Below the pieces are notes generated by a model. The model ran no database searches, had not been told where the DNA came from, and saw only the letters and a program-made list of their open reading frames with translations. DNA of 64,000 nt. Source: an uncultured Pseudovibrio sp. GTDB lineage: Bacteria; Pseudomonadota; Alphaproteobacteria; Rhizobiales; Stappiaceae. Position 1 is the first letter of the stretch. Each line of letters opens with the position of its first letter. The stretch lies in contig CANMBS010000011.1 in assembly GCA_947496145.1 (NCBI GenBank), positions 56,742 to 120,741 of the forward strand. The letters are read 5' to 3'. Shown piece by piece: positions 25,680 to 35,093 of this stretch. Made by a program: the position numbers and the translations under genes.

Positions 25680-26363
25680 TTAGTTGGCCTGGGCGGTTTT
25701 TTGCTCTTTCTGCCCAGCCAGTGCTGCATTGACCAGTGTGAAAGCTTCAGGCGCTGCCCAGTCGGCAGGGCCGAACATGGTGCCGATCTCGCAACCATCT
25801 TCACCAATCATGATTGTGCTTGGCAGACCCGGCGCTTTGCCTTTGGTGCGCAGGTCCTTGAAGGTGTCCATGGTGTGATCGGAGAAGTAGGCGAGGTCTT
25901 TTACGCCAATATCATTCAAAAACTTGAGTGGTTTCGGGTTGTTCTCACCACGATCCATGTTGACTGCGATCACGTTGAACTCTTCGCTACCCGCTTCGCG
26001 TTGCAGTTTGTCCAGGTGCGGCATTTCTTTTCGGCAGGGGGCGCACCAGGTGGCCCAGAGGTTGAGCAGTTTGGTGCCTTTCAGGTCTGCCATGGTGACG
26101 AGGTTGCCTTCAGAATCATTAAATTTCAGCTTAGAGAGGTTCAGCGGCTTTTCTGCTGGCAGGAATGCGGCGACTTCGCCTGTGGTTAAACCCTTGAGAT
26201 TTTTTGCGGTGTTCATTGAAGCGGAACAGGCAAGTGCCTGTGTATCGCCGCTTTTCTGCGAGTCCATTGCCCAAAATGCGCCGCCAACTACGACAAATCC
26301 CGCAAAGGCTGCAATAAGTCCTTTTCCAAGGCTGAACTTTCCGGTAACTGTCAGTTTCTTCAC
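25680..26363 (-). CDS. TlpA/ResA-like membrane-anchored thioredoxin
   Basis: This 227-aa protein has an N-terminal signal anchor (about residues 15-32) and a periplasmic thioredoxin fold. The active site WCAPC has Cys107 and Cys110. TlpA-like proteins reduce periplasmic disulfides, often on cytochrome oxidase assembly factors such as CuA-site chaperones. The C-terminal GLPSTIMIGEDGCEIGTMFG is the cis-Pro side of the site. It is divergent from argH with only 29 bp between the starts. Confidence 0.9.
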   Translation of the reverse strand: MKKLTVTGKFSLGKGLIAAFAGFVVVGGAFWAMDSQKSGDTQALACSASMNTAKNLKGLTTGEVAAFLPAEKPLNLSKLKFNDSEGNLVTMADLKGTKLLNLWATWCAPCRKEMPHLDKLQREAGSEEFNVIAVNMDRGENNPKPLKFLNDIGVKDLAYFSDHTMDTFKDLRTKGKAPGLPSTIMIGEDGCEIGTMFGPADWAAPEAFTLVNAALAGQKEQKTAQAN

Positions 26364-26392
26364 TTTAAATCCAAATCATAATGAGGCTAGAC

Positions 26393-27793
26393 ATGAGCAA
26401 CCGCATGTGGGGGGGCCGTTTTGCGGAAGGGCCAGATGCAATCATGGAAGAGATCAATGCTTCCATTGATTTTGATCGAAAGCTCTATCGGCAAGACATA
26501 GCCGGGTCCAAGGCTCATGTTAGCATGTTGACTGCACAGGGTATCGTTAGTGCAGAAGATGCCGAAAAGATCACGCAAGGTCTAGACACAATTCTGTCAG
26601 AGATCGAAAACGAAGAATTTACCTTCTCTCGTGCGCTTGAAGATATTCATATGAATATTGAAGCGCGTCTTGCAGAGCTGATCGGCCCGACTGCCGGGCG
26701 TCTTCATACAGCACGTTCACGTAACGATCAGGTTGCCACAGATTTCCGTCTTTGGGTACGCGACACTTTGGATAACCTTGAGGCACAAGTGGGCGAGCTG
26801 ATGCAGGCGCTTGCGGAGAAGGCTGAGGAACATGCTGCGGTTGTGATGCCGGGCTTTACCCATTTGCAAAGTGCGCAGCCGGTTACATTCGGTCATCACC
26901 TGATGGCTTATGTGGAGATGTTCTCTCGTGACCGTTCCCGTCTTCAGGATGCGCGTGCACGCATGAATGAAAGCCCGTTGGGCTGTGCAGCGCTGGCGGG
27001 TACGTCCTTCCCGATTGACCGTGAGATGACTGCAAAGGCGCTGGGCTTTGATCGTCCGACAGCGAACTCTCTGGATGGTGTCTCTGACCGTGATTTTGCA
27101 ATTGAAGCGCTGGCGGATGCCTCGATCTGTGCCATGCACCTGTCTCGTCTGGCGGAAGAGATCGTGATCTGGTGTTCTGCTCAGTTCAACTTTATCAAGC
27201 TTTCCGACAAGTTCTCGACCGGTTCTTCCATCATGCCACAGAAGAAGAACCCGGATGCTGCTGAGCTGATCCGTGCGAAAACGGGCCGCATTTATGGTGC
27301 GCTTAATTCGTTGCTGGTGATGATGAAGGGCTTGCCACTGACCTATTCCAAGGACATGCAGGAAGATAAGGAGCAGGCGTTTGATGCTTTGCCGAACCTT
27401 TCTCTGGCGCTTGCAGCAACCACTGGCATGATCCGCGACCTTGAGCCAAACGAGAAGGTGCTGAAGAAAGCGGCTGGTTCTGGCTACTCTACTGCGACTG
27501 ATCTGGCAGACTGGTGTGTGCGTGTTGTTGGCATGCCGTTCCGCGATGCTCACCATGTGACGGGTGCACTTGTTAAGATGGCGGTTGATAAGGGCGTGGA
27601 CCTGCATCGCCTGACGCTTGAAGAGATGCAGAGCGTTGAGCCGAAGATCACCGACGACATCTACAGCGTTCTTTCCGTTGATAAATCTGTTCGCAGTCGT
27701 GTGTCTTATGGTGGCACAAGCCCGGTGAATGTGCGCAAGCAGTCCCGTCGCTGGCTGAAGCAACTTGAGCGTGAGCAAAAGACGGAAAAGTAA
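26393..27793 (+). CDS. argH: Argininosuccinate lyase
   Basis: It cleaves argininosuccinate to arginine and fumarate, the last step of arginine synthesis. The fumarase/aspartase superfamily signature [12 protein letters not shown] lies near residue 279 and its flexible loop serine is present. [12 protein letters not shown] and [14 protein letters not shown] are the other conserved active-site blocks. The length is 466 aa. The ATG at 26393 is preceded by GAGG; the ATG 12 nt upstream overlaps that site. The lptM and lysA genes follow in the common alphaproteobacterial order. Confidence 0.97.
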   Translation: MSNRMWGGRFAEGPDAIMEEINASIDFDRKLYRQDIAGSKAHVSMLTAQGIVSAEDAEKITQGLDTILSEIENEEFTFSRALEDIHMNIEARLAELIGPTAGRLHTARSRNDQVATDFRLWVRDTLDNLEAQVGELMQALAEKAEEHAAVVMPGFTHLQSAQPVTFGHHLMAYVEMFSRDRSRLQDARARMNESPLGCAALAGTSFPIDREMTAKALGFDRPTANSLDGVSDRDFAIEALADASICAMHLSRLAEEIVIWCSAQFNFIKLSDKFSTGSSIMPQKKNPDAAELIRAKTGRIYGALNSLLVMMKGLPLTYSKDMQEDKEQAFDALPNLSLALAATTGMIRDLEPNEKVLKKAAGSGYSTATDLADWCVRVVGMPFRDAHHVTGALVKMAVDKGVDLHRLTLEEMQSVEPKITDDIYSVLSVDKSVRSRVSYGGTSPVNVRKQSRRWLKQLEREQKTEK

Positions 27794-27854
27794 GTCTGTT
27801 GTCTGGTTGAACTTGCAGTTGTCGTTGTTACGGTGCAGAAATAAAATCGAGAGT

Positions 27855-27875
27855 GGCTCAGAGCGTACCTGAGCC
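27855..27875 (+). terminator. Hairpin between argH and lptM
   Basis: GGCTCAG and CTGAGCC form a perfect 7-bp stem with a 7-nt loop. No long T-run follows, so it may be a weak terminator or a processing signal. Confidence 0.4.
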
Positions 27876-27947
27876 GTTGTGCAGCACGGATTTCTGGTTT
27901 GGGGACACAACTCAGGCCAGACCCTAAAAGACATGAGCTGGCAAGGC

Positions 27948-28205
27948 ATGAAAGACATCACAAAAAGCCGTAGTTCCAAGATTTTCATCGGCCTTACAAT
28001 CATCGCACTTGGTTTGAGTGTATCTGCTTGCGGGCGCAAGGGTAGACTGGAAAGTCCGGGTCAGCTTCAGACGAATGTTGATGGTGGACCAACGCCGCCA
28101 CTGAACGACGCTCCGGCTCCTCAGATTCCGGGTGATAAGGATGAAAGCCTGTTTCTGGATCCGCTGATCGGCGATGATCAGGACGACCCTGATTTTTACT
28201 TTTAG
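27948..28205 (+). CDS. lptM: LptM-type small outer-membrane lipoprotein
   Basis: The 85-aa product has a signal sequence ending in a lipobox LSVSAC; the cysteine at about residue 28 would be lipidated. After it comes CGRKGRLESPG, the hallmark of the LptM (YifL) family, which helps LptD mature in the LPS translocon. The rest is a short acidic, Pro-rich tail. Its place between argH and lysA is typical. The start is uncertain: the ATG at 27948 fits the signal sequence, and one at 27933 is possible. Confidence 0.8.
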   Translation: MKDITKSRSSKIFIGLTIIALGLSVSACGRKGRLESPGQLQTNVDGGPTPPLNDAPAPQIPGDKDESLFLDPLIGDDQDDPDFYF

Positions 28206-28306
28206 ACTGATTTAGCTCTTGTTTTGAATGCCTTGTCTCAAAACTGGCAGGTGCACGGGCAAGGCATTTGTGCTTACAAGAGCAAAGGCTGCACAGAGGA
28301 CGTACA

Positions 28307-29578
28307 TTGCATTATTTTGACTTTAAAGAGGGCACTCTTCACGCTGAGGATGTTGCGCTGACTGATATTGCCGAGGAAGTTGGTACTCCGTTTTATTGTT
28401 ATTCGCGAGCAACCTTCGAGCGTCACTTTAAGGTTTTTGATAGCGCGTTTGACGGGCTGGATCATCTGACTTGCTATGCGATGAAGGCCAACTCCAACAT
28501 TGCCATCCTGACGGTGCTGGCGAAGCTTGGTGCGGGTGCTGATGTGGTCTCTGAAGGGGAATTGCGCCGGGCGCTGAAAGCAGGGATTCCCGCTGATAAG
28601 ATTGTGTTCTCCGGGGTTGGTAAGACCCGTCAGGAGATGCGATTTGCGCTGGAAGCTGGCATTTTGTGCTTTAACGTGGAATCTGAGCCAGAGCTGAAGC
28701 GCCTTTCTGAAGTTGCCTCCGAAATGGGCAAGGTTGCATCGATTTCTTTGCGTATCAACCCGGACGTTGACGCGAAGACCCATGCAAAAATTTCTACTGG
28801 TCTTGCTGCAAACAAGTTTGGCATTGCGTGGGATCGTGCCCGTGAGGTTTACAAAGAAGCCTCTGAGCTGCCTGGCCTGAACATTACCGGCATGGATATG
28901 CATATCGGGTCTCAGATCACTGAGCTTGGCCCGTTTGATGATGCGCTTGAGCGCCTTGGTGTGCTGATTGGCCTGCTGAAAGAAGATGGTATTGAGATTG
29001 AGCACCTTGATGTGGGGGGCGGTCTTGGTATTCCTTACGATGATGGTGTTGAAGCGCCGCTGCCAACTGAGTATGCGAAGGTTGTGCGCAAACATATTGA
29101 GCGTCTTGGGGTGAAGCTGATTACAGAGCCGGGCCGCTTGATCGCTGGAAATGCGGGTATTCTCGTTACCGAAACGATTTATCGTAAAGAGGGTGAAGCG
29201 AAGAATTTCGTTATTGTGGATGCTGCAATGAACGATCTGATCCGCCCTACACTTTATGAAGCGCATCACAGTCTTGGGGCCGTGAGCGAAGAGCGTCAGA
29301 ATGGCGAGCAGATTCTGGCTGATGTTGTCGGGCCGGTTTGTGAGACTGGCGACTATATCGCTCGTGACCGCGAAATGCCGAAGTTTGAAGAAGGCGACCT
29401 GCTGGTTGTTTATTCTGCCGGGGCTTATGGTGCAACGCAATCGGGCACCTACAACACCCGTCTTCTGGTGCCCGAAGTGCTGGTTGATGGCGACAAGTTT
29501 GCGGTGATCCGTCAGCGTCAGACCTATGATGAGTTACTCAATCTTGATGTGGTACCTAACTGGGTTGAAAAAGCTTAA
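28307..29578 (+). CDS. lysA: Diaminopimelate decarboxylase
   Basis: It decarboxylates meso-diaminopimelate to L-lysine. This PLP fold III enzyme has the Schiff-base lysine in YAMKANSN near residue 48, the HIGSQI block, the glycine-rich GGGLGIPY phosphate loop and TEPGRLIAGNAG. C-terminal CETGDYIARDR supplies the catalytic Cys of the partner subunit. I set the start at TTG 28307 since GAGGA lies 8 nt before it and it gives the usual N-terminus; the ATG at 28268 lies in the spacer. It is 423 aa. Confidence 0.95.
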   Translation: MHYFDFKEGTLHAEDVALTDIAEEVGTPFYCYSRATFERHFKVFDSAFDGLDHLTCYAMKANSNIAILTVLAKLGAGADVVSEGELRRALKAGIPADKIVFSGVGKTRQEMRFALEAGILCFNVESEPELKRLSEVASEMGKVASISLRINPDVDAKTHAKISTGLAANKFGIAWDRAREVYKEASELPGLNITGMDMHIGSQITELGPFDDALERLGVLIGLLKEDGIEIEHLDVGGGLGIPYDDGVEAPLPTEYAKVVRKHIERLGVKLITEPGRLIAGNAGILVTETIYRKEGEAKNFVIVDAAMNDLIRPTLYEAHHSLGAVSEERQNGEQILADVVGPVCETGDYIARDREMPKFEEGDLLVVYSAGAYGATQSGTYNTRLLVPEVLVDGDKFAVIRQRQTYDELLNLDVVPNWVEKA

Positions 29579-29623
29579 CTCTGTTTCAAAGCCCCTTAGG
29601 TTTGCCAGATTGCCGATATACGT

Positions 29624-29663
29624 TAACCGCCGTATGCTTTAAAGAAAAAGCGGGCGGCGGTTA
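29624..29663 (+). other. Long hairpin between lysA and DUF4175 gene
   Basis: TAACCGCCG and CGGCGGTTA form a perfect 9-bp stem with a 22-nt loop, ending 11 nt before the GTG of the next gene. It could stop lysA transcripts or hinder ribosome access to the next start. Confidence 0.4.
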
Positions 29664-29674
29664 GCGAGGCCTTT

Positions 29675-32317
29675 GTGACCCATCAGAATGAGACTGGCAG
29701 CAATAATTCCCCGAAAAGGCCAATAGCTTCTGCAAGTGAATTGCGGGAGCGCCAGAAGCATTTTGATGATGAAGCCAAAGCCATCGGGCTGTGGCGTCTG
29801 CTGTTTTCTCAAGATTTGTCAGAGAGATTGAAAAGGCTCTGCTTTCAAGCGCAGTTTTATCTGCTTTGGGAGCGGTTCTGGCCTGCCGTGCAGGTGCCGC
29901 TTATTGTCATGTGTCTGTATGTTGCTGTCAGCTTTTTAGGCGCGTGGCAACTGCTTGGGTTCTATGGCTCTGCTGTGGTTTCGATCGTTTTTCTTGGGGC
30001 CTTTATCTGGGGTTGCTATTCGCTGGTTCACCTCAAACTGCCAACGAAAGCAGAGGGGCTGCGCAAGGTTGAGCTTGCCAGCGAACTGAGACACAGACCT
30101 TTGCTTTCCTATGGGGATGAACTGGCTGCCGGAGACGGAGATAAAGAGGCACAGGCGCTTTGGGAGGCGCATCAAAAGCGATTGCGGGAAGGACTGAAAG
30201 AGCTGCGGGCAGGAGGTGTTAATCCTCGCGGCTTCCTGAAAGATCCTTATGCCCTGCGGGTTTTAGCCGTGATGCTGCTTGTGGTGGGGTATTCCGTTTC
30301 GGATGCGAACCGATGGTCTAGTTTGCTAACGCCGTTTCGTAATCCTGTTGCCGGGAGTATTCTGCCCGCCCGCATTGATGCATGGGTAACGCCACCAGCT
30401 TATACGGGCGAGGCACCCGTTTTTTTAAGCGGGGATGCCAATCAGTTTCGAGATTCTCGTGATGCGCTTTCTATCGCCAGTGGTAGTGAGGTGCTGGTGC
30501 GGGCGCAGGGGGCTGGTGACTTCTCAGTTGTTTTCTTTTCCTCTCGCGGTCAGGAGTTTGTGGAACCGGAGCGCGTTCAGTCAGGGCCCGGTGCAGCTTC
30601 GAATGAGTTGAAGGTGACGGAGTGGCGATTTCCGCTGAATGCGAGTGGCCACTTGCAAATTCTTCAGGATGACACGCCTCAATACACCTGGAAGATCGCC
30701 ATTCGTCCAGATTTACCGCCACGTATTCGATTGTTTGATGATCCTGAAGAGCAGTTATCAGGCAGTTTAAAGCTGACCTATCTGGTGCAGGATGATTATC
30801 GCGTGGTTTCTGCTGAGGCCATTATGGAAAAGGTGCTGCATGGCAGGGATGGAAAGGCTGGTCGTTCGCTGGTGGAAGCGCCCCGGTTTAACTTAAGTTT
30901 GCCACCTAAAGATGCCAAGATGGCTGTTGGGCAGACCTTTCAGGATCTGACGGCTCATCCGTGGGCAGGATCTGAAGTGATGCTCGTGCTTGTTGCGCGG
31001 GATGAAGCCGGGCAGGAAGGGCGTTCTCAGCCTGTTTATATGAAGCTTCCTGAGAGACATTTCAATAAACCTCTGGCGCGAGCCGTTGTGGAGCAGCGGC
31101 GTAACCTTGCGATGGATGCAGACAGCTATTCTCAGGTTGTTGATGCGCTGGATATGCTGATGATTGCGCCGGAGCGTTTTATCAACGATGCGGGAGCCTA
31201 TCTGCCTTTGCGCTTTGCTTACAGCGAATTGGTGGCCTCGAAAACTGACGAGCAGCTGACAGATATGCTGGACGTGCTGTGGAATGTGGCGCTCACCATT
31301 GAAGACGGCGGACTTTCTGCGGCAGAGCGGGCGCTACGAGAGGCGCAGGAGGCATTGCGACGTGCGCTGGAGCAAGGCGCATCAGAGCAGGAAATTGCTG
31401 AGCTGATGAGCGATTTGCGCAAGGCTCTGGATGATTACCTCAAATCTTTAGCGCAGCAGATGCAGGAGAACCAGCAACAGCTCGGGCAGATGCCTATGGA
31501 CGAAAACATGCAGCAGATTACTCCGCGTGATCTGGATGACATGTTGCGGCGTATGGAAGAACTGGCGAAAACCGGCTCACTGGAGGCTGCACGGGAGCTT
31601 TTGGCGCAGATGCAGCAGATGCTGGAGAATTTGCAGAATGCGCAGCAGCAACAGCAAGCACCCAGCGAGCAGCAAAGGCAGATGCTACAGGCGCTTGAAG
31701 AGCTTGGGCAGATGATTGAGAAGCAGCGCAAGCTGATGGATGAAACACACAGGCAGGACCCGGACGGGCAGGGGCCACGCCCAAATAATCGAGATACCGA
31801 GAAAAAGCGCGGTCAAGACCGGCGTATGAGTGAAGAAGATAAGAAACAGGCCTTCGACGCTTTGCAGAAGCGGCAAAGAGATCTCTCTGACCAGTTACAA
31901 AAGCTGCTTGATAAGATGGCGAATAGTGGTGCCAAGCCAAGTGAGGATCTGGATAGTGCTGGCAACTCCATGGAGGATGCGGGTGAGGCGCTGGGGGAGC
32001 AGCAAGCTGAGGATGCGGTCACCGATCAGAGTCAGGCACTGGAATCCCTCCGTAAAGGTGCTCAGCAACTGGCGGAACAGCTTGCCGGGCAGTCTGGTGG
32101 GCCCGGTCAGGCGAGCAACTCTCCGCTGAATGAAGACCCGCTTGGACGCATGCGTCGTGTGGAAGGGCCAGAGTTTGGCAGTCAGGTGAAAGTGCCAGAT
32201 GAAATTGAAGTTCAGCGAGCTCGGCGTATTCTGGAAGAACTGCGCCGCCGGCTCTCTGATCCTGACCGTCCGCAGCTGGAGCTGGAATATCTGGAGCGGC
32301 TGATGAAGCGGTACTGA
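29675..32317 (+). CDS. TIGR02302/DUF4175 family membrane protein
   Basis: This 880-aa protein belongs to an alphaproteobacterial family of unknown function. Hydrophobic segments lie at about residues 75-115 and 190-210. An extracytoplasmic beta-rich region follows (about 230-440). The C-terminal half is alpha-helical, with glutamine- and glutamate-rich coiled-coil stretches (about 540-800) that include runs such as QNAQQQQQAPSEQQ. The start is GTG at 29675. The topology resembles an envelope or division scaffold, but no enzyme motif is seen. The two genes before it are lysine synthesis genes, which make a cell-wall precursor, so an envelope role is plausible. Confidence 0.85.
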   Translation: MTHQNETGSNNSPKRPIASASELRERQKHFDDEAKAIGLWRLLFSQDLSERLKRLCFQAQFYLLWERFWPAVQVPLIVMCLYVAVSFLGAWQLLGFYGSAVVSIVFLGAFIWGCYSLVHLKLPTKAEGLRKVELASELRHRPLLSYGDELAAGDGDKEAQALWEAHQKRLREGLKELRAGGVNPRGFLKDPYALRVLAVMLLVVGYSVSDANRWSSLLTPFRNPVAGSILPARIDAWVTPPAYTGEAPVFLSGDANQFRDSRDALSIASGSEVLVRAQGAGDFSVVFFSSRGQEFVEPERVQSGPGAASNELKVTEWRFPLNASGHLQILQDDTPQYTWKIAIRPDLPPRIRLFDDPEEQLSGSLKLTYLVQDDYRVVSAEAIMEKVLHGRDGKAGRSLVEAPRFNLSLPPKDAKMAVGQTFQDLTAHPWAGSEVMLVLVARDEAGQEGRSQPVYMKLPERHFNKPLARAVVEQRRNLAMDADSYSQVVDALDMLMIAPERFINDAGAYLPLRFAYSELVASKTDEQLTDMLDVLWNVALTIEDGGLSAAERALREAQEALRRALEQGASEQEIAELMSDLRKALDDYLKSLAQQMQENQQQLGQMPMDENMQQITPRDLDDMLRRMEELAKTGSLEAARELLAQMQQMLENLQNAQQQQQAPSEQQRQMLQALEELGQMIEKQRKLMDETHRQDPDGQGPRPNNRDTEKKRGQDRRMSEEDKKQAFDALQKRQRDLSDQLQKLLDKMANSGAKPSEDLDSAGNSMEDAGEALGEQQAEDAVTDQSQALESLRKGAQQLAEQLAGQSGGPGQASNSPLNEDPLGRMRRVEGPEFGSQVKVPDEIEVQRARRILEELRRRLSDPDRPQLELEYLERLMKRY

Positions 32318-32447
32318 GTTGGCTATCTTGATGTTTTAATGAATGCTTAGAAAACTAGATTGACCATGAAACAGGTTTTTCCGGCTTTCTTTGCCATCTG
32401 ATTGCTCCCTCATTGTTGTTCCCATATTAGCGCTTATACTTTGCTTC

Positions 32448-33059
32448 ATGAGCACAGACCCTTGTAAACCTGAAGTTCTGGCGCACATCATCGAAGAGGT
32501 GATGGACGATTGCATTCGGGTGTTTGTGCTGAAAGGGCTGGAAGCATGCTCCATGGAGGACTTTTATGAGGCTTGCGGCGAGCACCGGGCTTATGTGGAA
32601 GAGCATTTCAGCACTAAGCATGATTTCTGTGCAGCCATATTGCTGTGGTGGTTTAATAATATGTTTGCAGAGCTAAAAAGCACGGCCTCTCTCCATTCCA
32701 ACTTACGTGCTGCTGTAGAGGCCGTGCTTTACGAGTTTATCGATATTTGTGTTGGGTATCGTGAAAACAAACGCGGTGATAAGTTCGGCGTGTTGGACAA
32801 CATGGTGCTGTTTGACGAAGAGCTGCTGACGAAGTGTGCGATGTATTATCAGGAGGGTGTGAAGCACCTTCGGATGAAGTTCGTTGATTTGAAAAGTGAG
32901 CTGAAAGACCCGAACGATATTGAGAAGCTGCTGATCTTCTATGTGATGATCCTTGAAGGGCTTTATGTTCTGGTCCGTCGTGGGTTCTCACGCAATGTGC
33001 TGTTTGAGTATGCAGACATGAGTTTGCATACGCTGGAGTTCTACGAAAAGAAACCGTAG
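32448..33059 (+). CDS. TetR-like regulator with divergent DNA-binding helix
   Basis: The 203-aa protein follows TetR layout. The first 60 residues match the TetR helix pattern (VLAHIIEEVMDDCIRVFVLKG, then a turn and HFSTKHDFCAAILL), but the recognition helix (FYEACGEHRAYVEE) is unusual. The remainder is a helical ligand domain. I cannot tell the target. The ATG at 32448 fits the fold, although its ribosome site is poor; 19 upstream in-frame codons are hydrophobic and unlikely. It stands alone on the plus strand. Confidence 0.6.
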   Translation: MSTDPCKPEVLAHIIEEVMDDCIRVFVLKGLEACSMEDFYEACGEHRAYVEEHFSTKHDFCAAILLWWFNNMFAELKSTASLHSNLRAAVEAVLYEFIDICVGYRENKRGDKFGVLDNMVLFDEELLTKCAMYYQEGVKHLRMKFVDLKSELKDPNDIEKLLIFYVMILEGLYVLVRRGFSRNVLFEYADMSLHTLEFYEKKP

Positions 33060-33072
33060 ATTTTACAGGTAG

Positions 33073-33192
33073 CTAAGCGTTTAGTAGCGGCGAAGTGATC
33101 ACACTTCCGGCTGCACGATCTTTAGCAGTGAGTGGGCATTTGCGATAGTTTAAACGCCCGTTCAGGCACAGAATAGCGGCCTTGCTTGGCAT
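33073..33192 (-). CDS. Possible 39-aa ORF downstream of cpdR
   Basis: The frame continues directly from the cpdR stop, and an ATG opens a 39-codon reading MPSKAAILCLNGRLNYRKCPL that ends at TAG. There is no clear ribosome site and I know no family. It may be a decayed extension or chance. Confidence 0.2.
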   Translation of the reverse strand: MPSKAAILCLNGRLNYRKCPLTAKDRAAGSVITSPLLNA

Positions 33193-33219
33193 CCCGTCAT
33201 TGTTGGTGAGGCCGGATGA

Positions 33220-33612
33220 TCAGGCAATCGCTGAGTGTTTAGGGTTGTCTTTTGCAAGTGCAGTTGTGACAGCTTTTCTGACTTCCACCAGTGAAAACGG
33301 CTTTGTGAGCACGTCTTTTACACATTTGCCAACTTCTTCTGAGCGCTCGCGCTGGTCGGCGTAACCGGTCATCAGGAGGATTGGCAGGCCCGGATATCGG
33401 GCGCTGCTTTGCATCGCAAGTTCGATGCCATCCATTTCCGGCATACGAATATCGGAGAGGAGAAGATCGAACTTGCCTTGCTGCTGGATCAGCACAAGAG
33501 CGGCTTCGGCACCATCTTCCACGGCGGTCACTGTGTGTCCGTCCAGTTCTAACGCACGTTTTACAAAGGCGCGAACTGCATCATCGTCTTCCGTCAGAAG
33601 TATGTGAGCCAT
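33220..33612 (-). CDS. cpdR: CpdR-like single-domain response regulator
   Basis: The 130-aa protein is a lone receiver domain. Asp54 is the phosphoacceptor (LLSDIRMPEMDGIE), Asp9-Asp10 form the acidic pocket, Thr82 and Lys104 are the switch residues. CpdR in Caulobacter, when unphosphorylated, takes ClpXP to the pole for CtrA and PdeA destruction. The DIRMPEMDGIELA segment matches CpdR closely. It is 15 bp downstream of hpt on the same strand. The short relic ORF follows. Confidence 0.88.
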   Translation of the reverse strand: MAHILLTEDDDAVRAFVKRALELDGHTVTAVEDGAEAALVLIQQQGKFDLLLSDIRMPEMDGIELAMQSSARYPGLPILLMTGYADQRERSEEVGKCVKDVLTKPFSLVEVRKAVTTALAKDNPKHSAIA

Positions 33613-33627
33613 GATAGCCCCCCTGGT

Positions 33628-34173
33628 TTACTCGTCACCTTCCTGCGGTACGTAACCGATGAAAGGTAACTGTCTCCATGCATGCCCCATGTCCATGCCA
33701 TAGCCAACAACGAATTTGTCCGGGCAATCGAAGCCCGTGTAATCCGATTGAATATCGGCTTTTCTGTGGCCCGGTTTGTCCAGGAATGCAGCTATCCGGA
33801 CAGACTTGGCTCCACGCTTGGCGATCATGTCGCGTGCAAACTTGAGTGTGCGACCAGACTCGAGGATGTCATCAATCAAAATGACGTCGCGTCCGGTTAC
33901 ATCGCTTTCGATATCGCGGAGGACTTTTACCTCTCCCGACGACACCGTCCCACTTCCATAACTTGAAAGGTGTAAAAATTCCATTTCCGGAACGGAACCA
34001 GCTCTATGCAATGCACGGGCAAGATCTGCTGCGAAAATGAAGCTCCCTTTCAGGACAGCTACAAGGAGAAGGTTGTGAGGTTTGTCCTGTGAGATAGCTT
34101 CTGCAATCGCTTTTACACGGTTTGCAATCGCTTCTTCATCAAACAGCACACGGATTTCCGGGCTACCGGTCAT
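33628..34173 (-). CDS. hpt: Hypoxanthine phosphoribosyltransferase
   Basis: It makes IMP (or GMP) from hypoxanthine (or guanine) and PRPP in purine salvage. The 181-aa protein has the PRPP-binding motif VILIDDILESGRTL near residue 100 and LKGSFIFAADLAR near 42. Its ATG overlaps the stop of the upstream DUF3426 gene by 4 bp, giving translational coupling, and cpdR follows. All three are one transcription unit. Confidence 0.95.
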   Translation of the reverse strand: MTGSPEIRVLFDEEAIANRVKAIAEAISQDKPHNLLLVAVLKGSFIFAADLARALHRAGSVPEMEFLHLSSYGSGTVSSGEVKVLRDIESDVTGRDVILIDDILESGRTLKFARDMIAKRGAKSVRIAAFLDKPGHRKADIQSDYTGFDCPDKFVVGYGMDMGHAWRQLPFIGYVPQEGDE

Positions 34174-35093
34174 CTAATGCTCGCTCTTTTTTTCTGGCGC
34201 TCCACGAAGCGCAATTGAATGTCGGCGGCTCGCTCCGGCGGATTGCTCAGCCGAGCTCTGAACCGTGTTGTCGTTCCTGGTGCAAGCCGGTCTTCTCTTG
34301 GCTCAACCACCCAGGAATGTATTTCTTGTGTGTCCTGAGAGCGTAATGCCAATTTGATGGCAGGGATATACGTCTCACTTCTTGTAATGTTCTCTACAGA
34401 CCCTTCGACAACGAGAACGACAGCGCCATTCTCCACTTCTCTGAAGGTTCTCAGGTCCCTGAACACAAGGCCACGCAGATTAACGGTCATACCAGCCAAC
34501 TGGTAAAGACCCGCCAAATCGGGGAAGGTTCTTACTATATTTTCACGGTATCGCACTACTGAAAAACAGAGCGCGATTGACGCAGCAAGAAGCCCGTACC
34601 CCAGCAGGCGCTTCGCGCTTATAACACTTGATTTGCGAGATGACCTTCTTTTTTTTCGGGCTCTTTGATCAGGCTGGTTTTGCTGGCTTTCAGGTTCATT
34701 TTGCCTGTCTGATTCAGGAGGCTCGGAAGTGCTGCTATCCCGCGAGTTTGTGGAGTTTTTCTCCGATGACCAGATGTCACTGTCGTCACCCTCAGTTTTT
34801 CCAGAGTCCGCTGTGGTTTTCCTGGGGGTTCCGACAAGGTCGTCTTCTGAAAAGGCTTCGTGACGTGCGTTTTCTCTTTTCGCTTCGGCGGCGAAATCTT
34901 CTTCAAAATAGGTGTCGGCGGTGTCTTTGGGTTTCAGGTCAGGTTCCGCTGGTTTTGCGTCTTTTACAGCATCTGCGGGAGTGACCTGCCAGATGTGGTT
35001 GCAGCTGGCGCATTTCACTTTACGGCCTGTGCCGCCAATCTTCGCAGCGGGAATGTCATAGGCAGTTTGACATTGAGGGCAGATAATTTTCAT
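34170..35093 (-). CDS. Zinc-ribbon (MJ0042-type) DUF3426 membrane protein
   Basis: The 307-aa protein starts with a zinc ribbon, CPQCQTAYDIP and KCASCNHIW (four Cys). A long acidic, Ser/Glu-rich linker follows (about 45-150), then one transmembrane helix (about 150-172) and a DUF3426-like beta domain that resembles FxLYD/CARDB modules. The cytoplasmic finger suggests sensing or RNA/DNA contact; the function is unknown. The gene overlaps hpt by 4 bp and is the first gene of that operon, divergent from ftsE. Confidence 0.85.
   Translation of the reverse strand: MKIICPQCQTAYDIPAAKIGGTGRKVKCASCNHIWQVTPADAVKDAKPAEPDLKPKDTADTYFEEDFAAEAKRENARHEAFSEDDLVGTPRKTTADSGKTEGDDSDIWSSEKNSTNSRDSSTSEPPESDRQNEPESQQNQPDQRARKKRRSSRKSSVISAKRLLGYGLLAASIALCFSVVRYRENIVRTFPDLAGLYQLAGMTVNLRGLVFRDLRTFREVENGAVVLVVEGSVENITRSETYIPAIKLALRSQDTQEIHSWVVEPREDRLAPGTTTRFRARLSNPPERAADIQLRFVERQKKRASIR

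Noticed and set aside
26717..28039. 440-codon open frame on the minus strand across argH
   Set aside because: It lies antisense to a clear argH, shows no family sequence, and follows from the codon pattern of the real gene.
28274..29440. 388-codon open frame on the minus strand across lysA
   Set aside because: Antisense shadow of lysA; composition is basic and lacks any domain.
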